From Prosopocoilus inquinatus (Eukaryota; Arthropoda; Insecta; Coleoptera; Lucanidae): DNA of 64,000 nt. Position numbers and translations under genes: made by a program. Location of the stretch: assembly GCA_036172665.1 (NCBI GenBank), contig CM069872.1:52128101-52192100 (forward strand), read 5' to 3'. Shown here one piece after another: positions 10,973-22,445 of the stretch. Under the pieces are notes generated by a model. It saw only the letters and a list, made by a program, of their open reading frames with translations. It had not been told where the DNA came from and ran no database searches. Position 1 is the stretch's first letter. Each line of letters starts with the position of its first letter.

Positions 10973-13900
10973 CTAATAAGGCGCTCCGTACGTGGACCTG
11001 GGGACCCCGTACGTACTGCTCGGGTAACCCCCGAAGCTCTGGTGCGAGATTTGGCTGTATTGGGCGACCTGAATCGCCTGCTTGATGCCTTCCAGGTCGA
11101 TGCCGACTATGCGGTAGCCGTAGCCGGGCACGCCGTACTGCGGCGATGGGACGCCGTACTGCGGCGAGGGGGCGCCGTATAGCGAGCTGATGCCGCCGCC
11201 GCCGCCACCTCCGATCGAGGTCGATTGTGAGTTTATTTCTTCTTTGAGGATGATCTGACGGACTTGTTCGAGAAGGGCTGGATCGACGGTGGCACCTTCT
11301 GACGTTTGGTAACCCGAAGGGACTGCGATGTAGCCACCACCGCCGGACAGTACACCATGGCCACCCCCGCCGCCGCCCGGCCTACTATACGAGTACCCGG
11401 AAGGTGGTTCGGCGACTACTGTTGCGGCCATTACAACGGCCACCCACTAGAAAACAAAACACAAACATTTACAACAACAAGAAAAAAAAAGCAAAACGCA
11501 AATTTAATATTTTTACGAACGTATCCGCATCCACGCCTAACTTATCCCCATTTGTTTTGGGACGCGTTCAAAAAGAACAACCGATGATTGATTAACGGTT
11601 TAGCGATCACTTTATAATAATTGTAAAAAAAATTATAGAAATGAATTAGTTTTCGGATTTAATTAGTAAGCCAACTTTTCGTTTCGTTTTTTCTAAAAAT
11701 GCCCAGTCAAACGGAACGCTATGTAGGCGAAGAAATGCGATTTGTTTACAAACGTCAAGGAATCTCTAGCGCCGCCGCATCGTGAAGGCCGCCGAACTTT
11801 AAGACCGGTAATTGACGTTAATCGACCTCAAACACGGCCACCTACGTTTTGTCAACAGACTCGTGTTTGCGCTCGTCAAGCGACGCGTCGCGAAAAGCGG
11901 ACGCGGCTACTAAGTTCTCCGTCAATATTATTCTTTGGCTTCCCGTTTCGCTTTTCTCTCTTAAGCAATTAATTAAGTGCGAGCGACTCGACCGATTAAG
12001 TACAAACGAGGCGCGTTCGGCACTGAACGTCTTCGTTTGCATCTGAGAGCGTTCAGAAAGACAAAAAAAAGAAAGGGGTGCGTTCAGTATTAGTTGAATT
12101 TAATGTCTTTTTTTTACGAACTTATTCACACATGTCTTCTGACCTTCGTTATTTTAGGGAGCGTTCAAAAAAAAGAACAATCGCGAATTAATCCGAATTG
12201 ACTGACGAACGTAATTCTGATGACTGTCTACGTTAACCTTAAACCGCCTTCAACCTTATTCGCGCAGCGATCGACTTTTGTTTTGAGCGCGTTCAATTGG
12301 GTTTGGCAAATTGGTCTGCGTTCAACTATTTTGAAAACAAATGGTACGCGGTCTTGTTTGATTTTACTTTTAGTGCGATTTGCACGACGATTTTTAAAAT
12401 TATAATAAATTTAATCAGATGCGATCAAAAAAAGCGACCGCGTTAAAACGACCGCCAAATTCAATTTGAGCGCTTTCAGAATTTCGGAACGGATCGAAAT
12501 TATGATGTAATCGACCGACCGACGCGTGAAATCGGACGAAATACAAATTCTGTTTTTTTTCGGAATAGATTTTGTTTTTTTTGCCAAAACGACAAAATGA
12601 AATGTCAAATTGGAACAAAATTTAAAAAAAAATCATTGTCGTGGCGTCTTCGATCGTTCGGGTACGTTCTTGATTGAGGACGATCGTATTTTGACTGACG
12701 ACGAGGACAACGACGGCTTTTTTTGTTTCGAGCGCGTTCAGAATTTTGAAACTGATTTGACAGATGATACCGAATAAATTTGAAATTGTTTTTAATGAAA
12801 CAAAATATTTTTTGTTATTGACGTAGCGTCTTCAATGCTTCGGGTACGTTCTTTATTAAGGTTGACCGACGACGGCTTTTATTTCGGACGTGTTCAGATT
12901 TTGGAAACAAGTCGGACGATTGACATCAAAGAATTTCAAAATGTTTATTTCTTCAAATGTTTCAATCGCGATTCCGATTTCAGTCGTCGCAGGGCGCACA
13001 ATTGATGCGGGGAATTAATAAAAACGGTGTTTGGTGTGCGTTCTTGATTAAAAGCCGATAGTTTTGCTGGGCGGCGACGGTTTCTGTTTCGGACGCGTTC
13101 AGAATTTTCGAACGAATTGAAATTATGACAAATTTCGGCAGTCTCTTTCTTTCTTTTGTTTCGTCGTGTTTGTTTATACGCGTTCGAATTTTTAAAATGA
13201 ATTGAAATGATGCGCAAATTCATTAATTTGATTTGAGTGACAGTCTTTTGTTTTAGCGACGCCTTTTGCCTCGCACTCGTTGAGAATTTGGAAATTAATT
13301 GAAATGACATCAAATTAATTTCGTTTCACCGAGAGGCTTTTGTTATTTGCGACGCCGCGCCGGCCGCGTTCAAAATTTCGAATCGAATTGAAATTATGAC
13401 AAATTCATTTAATTTCAGCGACGTGTTTTGTTTCGGATGCGCGCTTATAATATCAAAAACAAATGATAATTGTGTCGGGTTTCTTTAATTTGATCATCGG
13501 CAGTGTTTTATTTTTGCGAGGGAGGACGCGTTCAAGATTTTGACACGAATTGAAACTGTCTTCTGTTTTCGTGCGACGTCTTTTGTTTCGGACACGTTCA
13601 GAATTTCGGAATTAACCGAAATAATGACAAATTAATTTCACCTGAACGTCTTTTGTTTTTGGCACCGACGCATTCGAAATTTTGAGATTACGATAAATTC
13701 AATTAATTTCTTCAGCGACAGTGTTTTGTTTCTGTTTCATTTAGTTAATTTTAGCGAGTCGTTTGTTTTTGCGACGTGTTCAAAATTTTGAAACGAGCTG
13801 AAGTCGTAATGCCAAATTCGTTTCGATTCATCGGCAGTCTTTTGTTTCTGCGGCACGGCGTGCGTCATTTCGGGCTCGATCGTAATTTCGAAAGGAAATT

Positions 13901-14909
13901 CGTTTAATTTCGTTGATTGTCTTTTGTTTGGTTTTTTCGGATACGTCACCGATTAAACCCCATTTTCTTTTTTATTTTTTGCTGAACGCCGACGCTTTTT
14001 GTTTCGGAAGCGTTCGCAATTTCGGAACGAATTTCAATTGCGACAAAAGAAAGAAACATCATTTCATCGACAGTCTTTTGTTTTGCGGGTGCGTTCTTGA
14101 TTGAAGACGGATAGTTTCGCAGGCGGCGACAATTTTTCTAGAAAATTTTGTTTTGGACGCGTTCAGAATTTTATGAAATGATTGACTAACTGACAGACGC
14201 GGCCGAGAAATTGTTCGCGTTGCGAATTTTGTTTTCTTTTTCGATTGCTTTACTTTTAATTCAATTTAATCGCGCCAGATAGCGACCGGTTTTGGCCAAC
14301 GCAGAGCGACCGATCGAAGTAAAACTCAAAAAGAAAAAATTGTCCTTTATTTTTGAGTCAAAACCGAACTTCGAACTTCGAGGCTCGTCCTTTAAACGAC
14401 AGTCTCTTGTTTTTGAGACAAAACCGAACGTCGAACTTCGAATCTCGTCCTTTGAACGACCGTCTTTTGTTTTCATCGAGTTTTTTTTCTGTTTGTTTTC
14501 AGATGCGTTCGCGGTTTAGGTTGGCTATACCTAGTTCGATTTGATTGTTTTTGTTTGCTTAAAAATGCGAAACAATTGCAAATTTGCGGAGGCAAATAGA
14601 CGACGCACGCGTCTTTTCGGGCCATTGTTTTTTTTTTCGCCGCCGTTCTGTTTGTTTCCGTTTTTTTTTTTGAAATCTCGCTACTGGATTTCAAAAAAAA
14701 AATTCGCATGTGGGCTTTTCGAATAATTAATTAATCGTCGAATTTTAATTTGATCTCGCGAAACCGTCACTGTCCGATGATGATCGAATTTCGTCGGCGG
14801 GGTACGTTCACTACCGGGCGGCACTTTCGGCGGGGCGACGCGCACTCGTTATTGTTTTTTTTTTTTTTGTTAAGCGAAAGAAGACCCTTACCACGGTGTA
14901 TGTGTTCAT
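10973..14909 (-). CDS. Glycine-rich secreted cuticle-type protein, two exons
   Basis: Predicted 163-residue secreted protein. Exon 1 (14909-14892) encodes MNTYTV and ends at donor GTAAGG. Exon 2 (11446-10973) follows acceptor TTTTCTAG in phase 0. Joined, the N-terminus is a clean signal peptide (MNTYTVWVAVVMAATVVA, cleavage before EPPSG). The mature chain has Gly-rich runs, a charged segment (LLEQVRQIILKEEI, residues ~60-75) and repeated YGAP/YGVP motifs near the C-terminus (SPQYGVP twice, STYGAPY at the end). Such Gly/Tyr/Pro-rich composition is usual for arthropod cuticular and pro-resilin-like structural proteins; I cannot place it in a named cuticular family. The 3.4 kb intron is filled with repeats. 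Confidence 0.85.
11900..14510. repeat. Degenerate repeat field inside the intron
   Basis: Repeated GCGTTCAGAATTT, GAATTGAAATTATGACAAATT and GTCTTTTGTTTT words, the same family as 4.6-7.3 kb. A recognisable relative of the ~350 bp unit lies at 12900-13120. A ~65 bp direct duplication lies at 14340-14470 (AAAACCGAAC.TCGAACTTCGA). Confidence 0.65.
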
Positions 14910-14935
14910 GATGCTTGGTTTGACGTCGAGTGGTG

Positions 14936-14970
14936 ACTGTACCGGGTTGAGGATGACGCCCGGTTTTATA
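14936..14970 (-). promoter_or_regulatory. Core promoter of the glycine-rich gene at 11-15 kb
   Basis: TATAAAA at 14970-14964 and an initiator-like ACAGT with its A at 14938, i.e. TATA at about -32. The ATG at 14909 follows ~30 nt later. This is the expected layout for an insect TATA/Inr promoter. Confidence 0.65.
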
Positions 14971-14982
14971 CCGGCCGGGCAC

Positions 14983-15883
14983 AGAGGGGGTGAGAACCTG
15001 GCGACGAGGATGGCCCGCGTACGGTATTCAGCGACGCTACTTTCACGTGAATGTGTGCGTCCGTTCGATGTACTTATGATGTGTTCTCATTTGAATGGCG
15101 GCGGAGAGAATTCCTAAATCGCAATAGCAATATCGAACGACCCGGCGGCCGTTATTGTTTTGTTATTGTTGTGAGAAACAACGACATAACGACCGTATAA
15201 ACGACCTGTGCGAAGCTTCGCACAGGACACGAACGTCGAACGAAGAGTTTTCGACGAAGACGTAAAATGAGTTTTGGGTCGGAATTATTTTCATCGAATG
15301 ACATCATCCAGATGGGAATGTACATAGTTGTTTCGTACATAATTATGCCTCATCAGGGGCAGGCATAACTAATATTCTATGTGAAAAGGTTATTTTATAC
15401 TTCAAACATTGACAATGTTTACGTCGCAAGCGAAATGCACGCTAAAAAAGGAGTTTTATTTTCGTGTACTGTGGCGAGTAAGTGTAAGTAACGAAACGGA
15501 AAACTCGCAGAGAAAGTCGCCGTTTAAAGCGAACCATAAAGTTGTGTAATTTATGGGTCTGAGATGATAGAAAATGAGACGACGTTCAACTGTTCTGATT
15601 TGCGGCCGGGAGCGTAACTGCAACTACCGTTAAGCGACGGTTCGGCGTGAGACGCTCCGGGGCCCACAACGTACTAAGAAGCTCTAACCATACTTTGCTG
15701 GGGGGTTGAAACAAATCACTTAATTATTGTTTCTGTTCAGAAAAACAAAGGCATCCGGACGTTAAAGGTTTTAATTAAAAAAAAATTCTTTTGACACTCA
15801 CCCCCTATAAACTCGTCAATAATCTAATTAGAGTTAATTTCTTTATCAACATTACTTTCCATGCTTAGTTAAAGCAAGACTAC
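14983..15883. other. Upstream flank, gene-free, with a 22-bp perfect palindrome
   Basis: No gene seen. A perfect palindrome (CCTGTGCGAAG and its reverse complement CTTCGCACAGG) occupies 15205-15226. The rest shows no repeat I can define. Confidence 0.45.
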
Positions 15884-16017
15884 TTAGGCCCGGTTTTTCC
15901 ATCACAGTTTAACTGTAAGCTTCGTTTTATTCCCATGGTAACAATTGTAAGGACAATTGTTTCCACAGGAATAAAACGGAGCTTAAAGTTAAACCCCAAT
16001 TGAAAAACTGGCCCTTA
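15884..16017. mobile_element. Foldback MITE, family B, copy 1
   Basis: ~130 bp element that is almost entirely inverted repeat. The left arm starts TTAGGCCCGGTTTTTCC and runs through TTCGTTTTATTCC; the right arm mirrors it (GGAATAAAACGGAGCTTAAAG to CTGGCCCTTA). Three relatives lie in karst introns (50332-50461, 60931-61061, 61062-61201). Confidence 0.8.
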
Positions 16018-16279
16018 CTGTCGAAAACAAAAAAACAGTAGACAATTACAGTTTCCTGTAATTGTTCTTTCTTCAAAATGGTACTGTTTAAGTACGGCTT
16101 CACAAATTTTAGGAAAGTTTTCAGCTTGTCAAATCTGAAAGCTTTAAAAAAAAAATTTAAGCGTACCTATGGAGTCGTACTTATGTCTGTTGAAGTCGCA
16201 TTTAAACAGTACCCCATTTTGGTGAAAGAGAAATTACAGGAAACTGTAATTGTCTGCTATTTTTTGCTTTCGACTGTAC
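16016..16279. mobile_element. MITE, family A, full copy
   Basis: Terminal inverted repeats TAC(T/A)GTCGAAA(A/G)CAAA, then the inner palindrome ATTACAGTTTCCTGTAAT, on both sides of a ~170 bp core. The core has its own inverted words GTACTGTTTAA and TTAAACAGTAC. It abuts the family B element directly. There is no coding capacity for a transposase, so it is non-autonomous. Confidence 0.8.
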
Positions 16280-16680
16280 TTAATCTTGGTTCATAATTTT
16301 TCTCTTTTTTTGAATACCTTTCTTACCATAAGCTCCTTTCCAATACGAAACTCTTGTGATCCTGAAGAGGTTCTTTTTTGTTCTTTTTTTTGACAACCCC
16401 GGTCCTAATTTCAGGTGCTTTCTTTCGCTCACAAAATCGTGATCCGAACGTGTCTTGATTCAAAAACAGGCGTTCTTTTCTTTGAATCTTTCTATTTTTA
16501 AAACTTGTTTGGATTGAATTATGGTTACTTACAAATTAACTGTCAATCAAAAATTTAAGTCGGGTGTCTTGTCTTGCAACAACTACGAAATCAGGTCCAA
16601 ACTATTCGAAACACGATTCAAACTTTTAAGCGAAAGAAAACACCTTTTGAATCCGAAAACGATAGTCAAAAATTGAATCG

Positions 16681-16812
16681 ATGGTGATTGATGGTAATCG
16701 AGGATTATCGGGGATGATTGAGGATGATTATTGATGATCGACGATGGCCGATGATGATCGATGGTGATGGGTGATTGAGAATGATCGCGGATGATCAAAA
16801 TGGTCAAGGGTG
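16681..16812. repeat. GATGAT-type low-complexity run
   Basis: Degenerate repeats of GATGATCG / GATGGTGATTG over ~130 bp. No periodic reading frame is conserved. Confidence 0.6.
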
Positions 16813-17329
16813 ATCGAAGAAATTTCAGAAATTGACGGGAACATCCACAGAGGAATTTCAAACTCGAAAACAGGTGATAAAAAAAAACAAATGACGATCG
16901 CGAAGGAATGTAAAGGGGGCGGAAATGTTTAGTGCGAATTTCTTGAACTTGAAGGCGAAATGAATTCATTTTGAAGATGATACGATTTTTTGACATTTTT
17001 CATTCCAGTAGCCATGTTGGAGCAGTGTTGACAACCTTCTACGACCAAAATACGATGACTTTTGTTCATGCCTTTTGTGAAATGCAATTTAATTTCAGTA
17101 AAAAAGACTCAGAATCGACAATACTGCCCAAAAAAATATTGAATTTGCTAAAATCTTCAATTTGACAGATTTCATCGAAAAATTGTTTAAATTTTTACAG
17201 TTTTCTTGCGTTTTAATCGAGTATTAAAAAAATAATCGCGTTATACGCTAGCGCCATCTTTGTACATTTTATCGAACTACAATTTATCGGCGCGAAATTT
17301 CAAATTAATTTTAATTTCCATCAAATAAT

Positions 17330-17965
17330 AAACAACATAAAATTGAAATCTGAAACGTGACGTTTTTATTTTCATACAAAAACCGTCGCCCCATTTGCAA
17401 TCACCCCTGTCCCCACACGACAAAAGAAAATCCCTTAAAAAAGCGGAAGAAATGAGTTGGCAACACTGAATGGGGGTGATATTCGTTGGTTGTTTAAAAA
17501 ATTGAAATTTAAGACGTGACGTTTTTATTTTCACACAAAAACCCTCGCCCCGTTTACAATCACCCTTTTCCCCCACATGCCAAAAGAAAATCCCTTAAAG
17601 AAACAGAAAAAGTGAGTTGGCAACACTGAATGGGGGTGATATTCGTTGGTTGTTTAAAAAATTTAAATTTAAAACGTGACGTTTTTATTTTCACACAAAA
17701 ACCCCCGCTGCAATCACCCTTTCATCCACATGACAAAAGAAAATCCCTTAAGAAAACGGAAAAAATGAGTTGGCAACACTGAATGGGGGTGATATTCGTT
17801 GGTTGTTTAAAAAATTGAAATTTAAAACGTGACGTTTTTATTTTCACACGAAAACCCTCGCCCCATTTGAAATCACCCTTTCCCCCCATGACAAAAGAAA
17901 ATCCCTTAAAAAACGGAAGAAATGAGTTGGCAACACTGAATGGGGGTGACATTCGTTGGTGGTTT
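17330..17965. repeat. ~157 bp tandem repeat, four copies
   Basis: GAGTTGGCAACACTGAATGG recurs near 17454, 17614, 17767 and 17924. Each unit also has ACGTGACGTTTTTATTTTCA, and AAAAGAAAATCCCTTAA follows a C-rich tract. Copies are ~90% alike. Frames across it are broken, so I treat it as non-coding. Confidence 0.85.
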
Positions 17966-18062
17966 GTTGGTATGACTAAAAAGAATTTAAACGCCTCGCC
18001 AGTGTTGCTTGCTGGCCGTTTTGGCAACTGTTTTGGCTGATGTTTTCTAACAAAGGCGACGA

Positions 18063-18256
18063 CACAGTTTTGACAGTTCTGTCAAATTACACGCTGCGTG
18101 TAACCAACCTAACGAACAGAAAATATGACCTCGAGCGCGAACGTGAACGGAAAACAACAACACAGTTTTGACAGTTCTGTCGAATTACACGCTGCGCGTA
18201 ACCAACCTAACGAAAAGAAAATATGACCTCGAGAGCGAACGTGAACGGAAAACAAT
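18063..18256 (+). repeat. 98 bp tandem duplication containing a start-codon context
   Basis: Two near-identical copies begin CACAGTTTTGACAGTTCTGT and contain ACACGCTGCG(T/C)GTAACCAAC, AAAATATGACCTCGAG and GCGAACGTGAACGGAAAACAA. The second copy leads into the candidate exon at 18223-18282. Confidence 0.8.
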
Positions 18257-18282
18257 TTGAAGAATTAAAAATTTACGTCGCG
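18223..18282 (+). CDS. Candidate orphan first exon
   Basis: ATG at 18223 opens 20 codons (MTSRANVNGKQFEELKIYVA) followed by a good donor, GCG then GTAAAT. The upstream 98 bp copy has the same start context (MTSSANVNGKQ). I do not recognise the protein, and no matching downstream exon was found on the plus strand before the odorant receptor. It could be the first exon of a gene with a very long intron, a duplicated dead promoter, or chance. Confidence 0.25.
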
Positions 18283-18289
18283 GTAAATC

Positions 18290-19085
18290 CTGTCAATATT
18301 TTTGATCATTGATCATTTTGTTTTTTGTTTTCAAGCGTTAATAATCCAAGATGAACGAGCCCACAATAAATAATTATAAGAATTAAAGGACAGGGGCCAT
18401 ATCTATTAATTTTTGTTGTTTTGTTTTTTATACAAAACTACGTAGGAAGAAGCCATCGCGTCCTTGGAGGTCGGTTCAGTATTAAGTATCCTTTTATTTT
18501 ATCGACGTGTACGTCTCTTTCTTATTAATTTAAATATAATTAACGAACAAAGAAAACAAACTAAAAAAGTCATAGTGCACTTGCACGTAATTATTCATGG
18601 TGACCTTTAAATTCGTGTCAAACCGTATGATGACCCATCATCGATGCTCACTTCAAACCGACTCTAAGGTAATTAATAATTATGATTAATATCATTGCGT
18701 TGCGTTTACAAGGCGGATTATTCTGGCATTTCCAAGACCTTGTAACGATTTCGCCCATTATGCCCACCGAGTGAAATGTTTTTTTTAAGAGTATTTTTTA
18801 TTCTTTCGAATTCGAGTGCGTATTACTCATCCATCCCATCCAGCCAGCCGCACATTTACTTTTGATCCAATTTATTATTAAAGCGGCTCAAGGATGAACA
18901 GAGACGAGTGAGTTGCCTTCTTCTTCTTCAATCGGCTGTAGTAAATCGGTAACATCGTTAACGTAATTAGAATAAACGTCGTAAATCAGGCGGTGCTTGC
19001 TGCAATAATTGCATAACGTGCGTTTGTTTTTCGTAAAGCATGGGAAAAAAATACGTTCCGTTTGGATCACTCTGTATATGTACTA
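18290..19085. other. Gene-free stretch
   Basis: No repeat or gene that I can define. A 60-codon minus-strand frame at 18888-19070 has two closely spaced cysteines (LCNYCSKH) but no recognisable domain or splice context. Confidence 0.35.
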
Positions 19086-19089
19086 TCGC

Positions 19090-20560
19090 GCTCGATGAAA
19101 ACGATAAACCGCCACGTGATTTCATTCATTAGTCTTTTTTTATTGTTTTTTTTATTAATCTGCCGGTGTTTGTTTTTTTTACATTTTTCTTGATCTCTCT
19201 CGTGTTTGTTAAATAATCGGGGAAAGGAAACTGGTTTTCGCCCCCCCCCCCAAAAAAAAAGAAAAAAACAAAAACGAAAACAAGCGACGTTTTCGTTTTT
19301 GTTTTTTTCTTTTTTTTTGGGGGGGGGGGGCGAAAACCAGTTTCCTTTTCTACTTTTAACGATTTAAACGTAACAGCCCTTAACATCCACTGATATTTAT
19401 GTATTAGATTTACGGACGAAAAAGAATCCTGTTCGGTTCTTCTTTCATGATATAAATTGATTATCGATCTGTCAAAGTGATAACATAACCTCCAAATCTT
19501 CAAGTCCGGTACACGCCGTGTAAATGTAATCAAATCGTCTTGTCCGCCACGTGACTTCATTCATTGGTCTTTTTGCTTTTCATTTTTTAATTTTTTTATT
19601 AATCTGCTTGTGTTTGTTTTTTCTTTTGTTTCTTACTTTAAAAAAAAGGCTCCTAATTCCAACGAAATAGTGAAATTGAAACAAATTACAGATCGTGCTA
19701 ACATTTTTCTTGATCTCTCTCGTATTTGTTAAATAATCGATCGTCTCTTGTTTTTGTTTTAATTTTTTTCTTATTTTTTTGGGGGGGGGGGCGAAAACCA
19801 GTTTCCTTTTGTACTTTTAACGATGTAAAAGTAACAGCCCTTAACATCCATTGATATTTATATATTAGATTTACGGACGAAAAAAAAAAAACCGTTCGGT
19901 TTTTGTTTCATGATATAAATTGATTTTCGATCTGTCAAAGTGGTAACATAACCTCCAAACCTTCAAGTCCCGTACACGCCGTGTAAATGCAATCAAATCG
20001 TCTTGACCGCCACGTGACTTCATTCATTGGTCTTTTTGCTTTTCATTTTTAAATTTTTTTATTAATGTACCGGTGTTTGTTTTTTTCTTTTGTTTCTTAC
20101 TTTAAAAAAGACTCCTGATGCCAACGAAATAGTGAAATAGAAAAAAAAAAATCAGATCGTCCTAACATTTTTCTTGATCTTTCTCGTGTTTGTTAAATAA
20201 TCGATCGTCTCTTGTTTTCGTTTTTGTTTTTTTCTTTTTCTTTTTTTTGGGGGGGGGGGCGGAAACTACTTTTCTTTTGCACTTTTAACGATGTAAACAT
20301 AACGGTCCTTAACATACACTGATATTTATGTATTAGATTTACGGACGAAAAAAAAATCCTGTTCGGTTTTTGTTTCATGATATAAATTGATTTTCTATCT
20401 GTCAAAGTGGTAACATAACCTCCAAACCTTCAAGTCCCGTACACGCCGTGTAAATGTAATCAAATCGTCTTGACCGCCGCGTGACTTCATGCATTGGCCT
20501 TTTTGCTTCTTATTTTTTTAGTTTTTTTTTATTAATTTGCCGGTGTTTGTTTTTTCTTTT
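19090..20560. repeat. ~465 bp tandem repeat, three copies
   Basis: GTACACGCCGTGTAAATG recurs at about 19509, 19972 and 20439. Each unit has a long T run followed by 10-12 G, then CGAAAACCAGTTTCC (or a variant), CATGATATAAATTGATT and a CACGTGACTTCATTCATTGG terminus. Copies are ~90% alike with small indels in the homopolymers. Confidence 0.85.
19223..19351. repeat. Long perfect-type hairpin with C11/G12 arms
   Basis: Left arm runs GAAAGGAAACTGGTTTTCG, C11, A9, GAAAAAAACAAAAACG. The right arm is its reverse complement with G12. Arms are ~58 bp and the loop ~9 bp. The right arm belongs to the 465 bp repeat; the left arm looks like an inverted extra piece of it. Confidence 0.85.
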
Positions 20561-21704
20561 GTTTCGTCTTGAAACGTCAACGTTTTCTTGAAAATTTGTA
20601 TCGCACTGTATAATCAATTTAATTAAAAAAAAAGAATTATGAACTGAACTGCCAGGTTGATACATTTTTGAACTAAAAATGACCCCTCCCCTCCTCCCTT
20701 TCGCCTCAAGTAAAAATCGACAACATAATTGAACTCAAAACATTTCGGAACAAAACAAAACCGAACCGCGTTGTCTTTTGTTTTTCTTTTTTTATTTCTG
20801 GTCACCTGATGTCTAAAATTGAGCGGATCGTTAGCGAAATAGTTCACTTGATTGTGAGGATGAGGACATGATAATTTACATTCAAACAGATTCCATCATC
20901 AAACACGATCATGCCAATCATGCCAAACATCAGTTTAAACGATTTCGAGAGGAAAACAATGAATGACACCGAAATTGATTGGACACCACTCGTAATTTAT
21001 CAGTAAACAAGGCGCACGCACGGTTAATTCAAAATATTCCAAGTGGTGATAACCAACAACTAAAGATCGGAATCACATATTTTACGTCATCATCGAAAAG
21101 GGGACAAAACGTTTGCTCGTGTAAAAGAACCAAAATTATTTTCATAGTACATTTTATTTCGCTTTATCTTTTTTAAAATGATTTGGGGAGCGTCCCGACT
21201 TCCAAATTGGCTTACGCGACCGCTTTGTAGATGGAGTACTCGCGATGACATTGAAATATGTGAGTCCCATCTCTAGCAATATCATAAATAGCCGATGCCT
21301 ATTTTCTTTTTCCTTCACATTATTTCTTTTTTTTTTTCAATTTTGTCGATGCCTAGCACTCTCTTGACTCTTCATCTTCCCCTTCCTGGCTTTATCTTCT
21401 TTCTCGCTTCAATTTTTTCCTGTTTCCATGGGCGTAGCCAGGATTTTATTTAGAGACGGGGCAAAATTAAGTCAAATCTTTTAATATGGCACAGCATTTC
21501 GACAGAGCAGTCTTGACTATTCTAGAGCGCTCTTTGGATATCTCCATTTTGTTTTAATTTTATGTAAAAACAGAAGATGGAGACACTCTCAGAGTGATCC
21601 GGTCAGTGTCGTCGTTGTGCAAAGTGCGTGGGGCTAATAAGGTTTAGTTTTCTTACAATTGTGAACCACAAATTTAAATAACTGTCGGTTAAATAATAGT
21701 TTTA
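20561..21704. other. Gene-free stretch
   Basis: No supported gene. GGGCGTAGCCAGGATTTTA at 21430 resembles a terminus common in hAT-type non-autonomous elements, but the matching inverted end was not found. Confidence 0.35.
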
Positions 21705-21820
21705 TGCCCGATTTCTTCACCTCCTGATAAATTTATCTGCCAGGTATTATCCTTGAAAACCATTGTATCGATGATACTTCCTGGCGAATAAATTTATCCG
21801 TAGGTGAAGAAATCGGGCCT
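21705..21820. mobile_element. Foldback element, ~115 bp
   Basis: Arms GCCCGATTTCTTCACCT and AGGTGAAGAAATCGGGC, continuing inward as GATAAATTTAT / ATAAATTTATC, enclose a short centre with ATCGATGAT. No coding content. It differs in sequence from families A and B. Confidence 0.8.
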
Positions 21821-22445
21821 TAATAGTTTACGCGGTTTCTCGATGTCGCCGCGGCCTTTCTTTTGGGGACACCTGTATATGGCAAACGGCGCAGTTTTAA
21901 TCGATGGCCGAACACAGTTACCTTTAGCCCCGATCGCCTTTCACCGCCGCTCGTACGTACTTACGTACGTTCGTTCGTTCGTTCGTTCCATCCTGAATGG
22001 TAAGCACTTTCTTCAAGTACCTATCCGTCCGACCCGTGACCTTTCCATAAACAACTTCTCTCGATTGTTTCGTTTCGAGTTTTCTCCTTCAGCTTCAGGT
22101 TTCGTTTTTCGCCGCCGGGGGAATTCCCCCGCGCGAGTCGCACGCGAAGGTCCTCCCGAAGACGGAAGTGACATGTGTCGGAAGTAAACTTTCGATCGTC
22201 GTCGCAGCTTGTCGAGAATTACAGTCTTTTTTTTCCCCTCTTCTGTACTTGCAATTCCGAGACTGTTGCAATTGACGTGAAGAAATAAATGAATCGCGGA
22301 GGGAGGGGCGGGGGCATTTAGGCCGTTTGCCCTAAAGCGTCGGGAGGAATTTGAGGTTGCACGGTTTTTATCGTCGCTTCACACTTGATGGAATCTCGGC
22401 TTGCGTTGTGTACGTTTGTTTTCATCCAAAAAAGGGATTATTAAG
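21821..22445. other. GC-richer gene-free stretch with ACGT/GTTC microsatellite
   Basis: CGTACGTACTTACG followed by (TTCG)n at ~21950-21990. A 127-codon plus-strand frame covers 21804-22187 but has no domain I recognise, and the microsatellite encodes part of it, so I do not call it a gene. Confidence 0.4.

Noticed and set aside
16016..16279. Possible tRNA or small structured RNA because of strong inverted repeats
   Set aside because: The arms are the terminal repeats of a MITE family with four copies. No tRNA loop consensus (GGTTCGA-type) was found.
19129..20405. Minus-strand frames with a shared NLIHKYQ..LR.V motif
   Set aside because: They repeat because the 465-bp unit repeats. Homopolymer runs shift the frame between copies, and there is no sign of selection on the protein.
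21804..22187. 127-codon plus-strand frame
   Set aside because: It crosses the end of a foldback element and a TTCG microsatellite. No domain was recognised.
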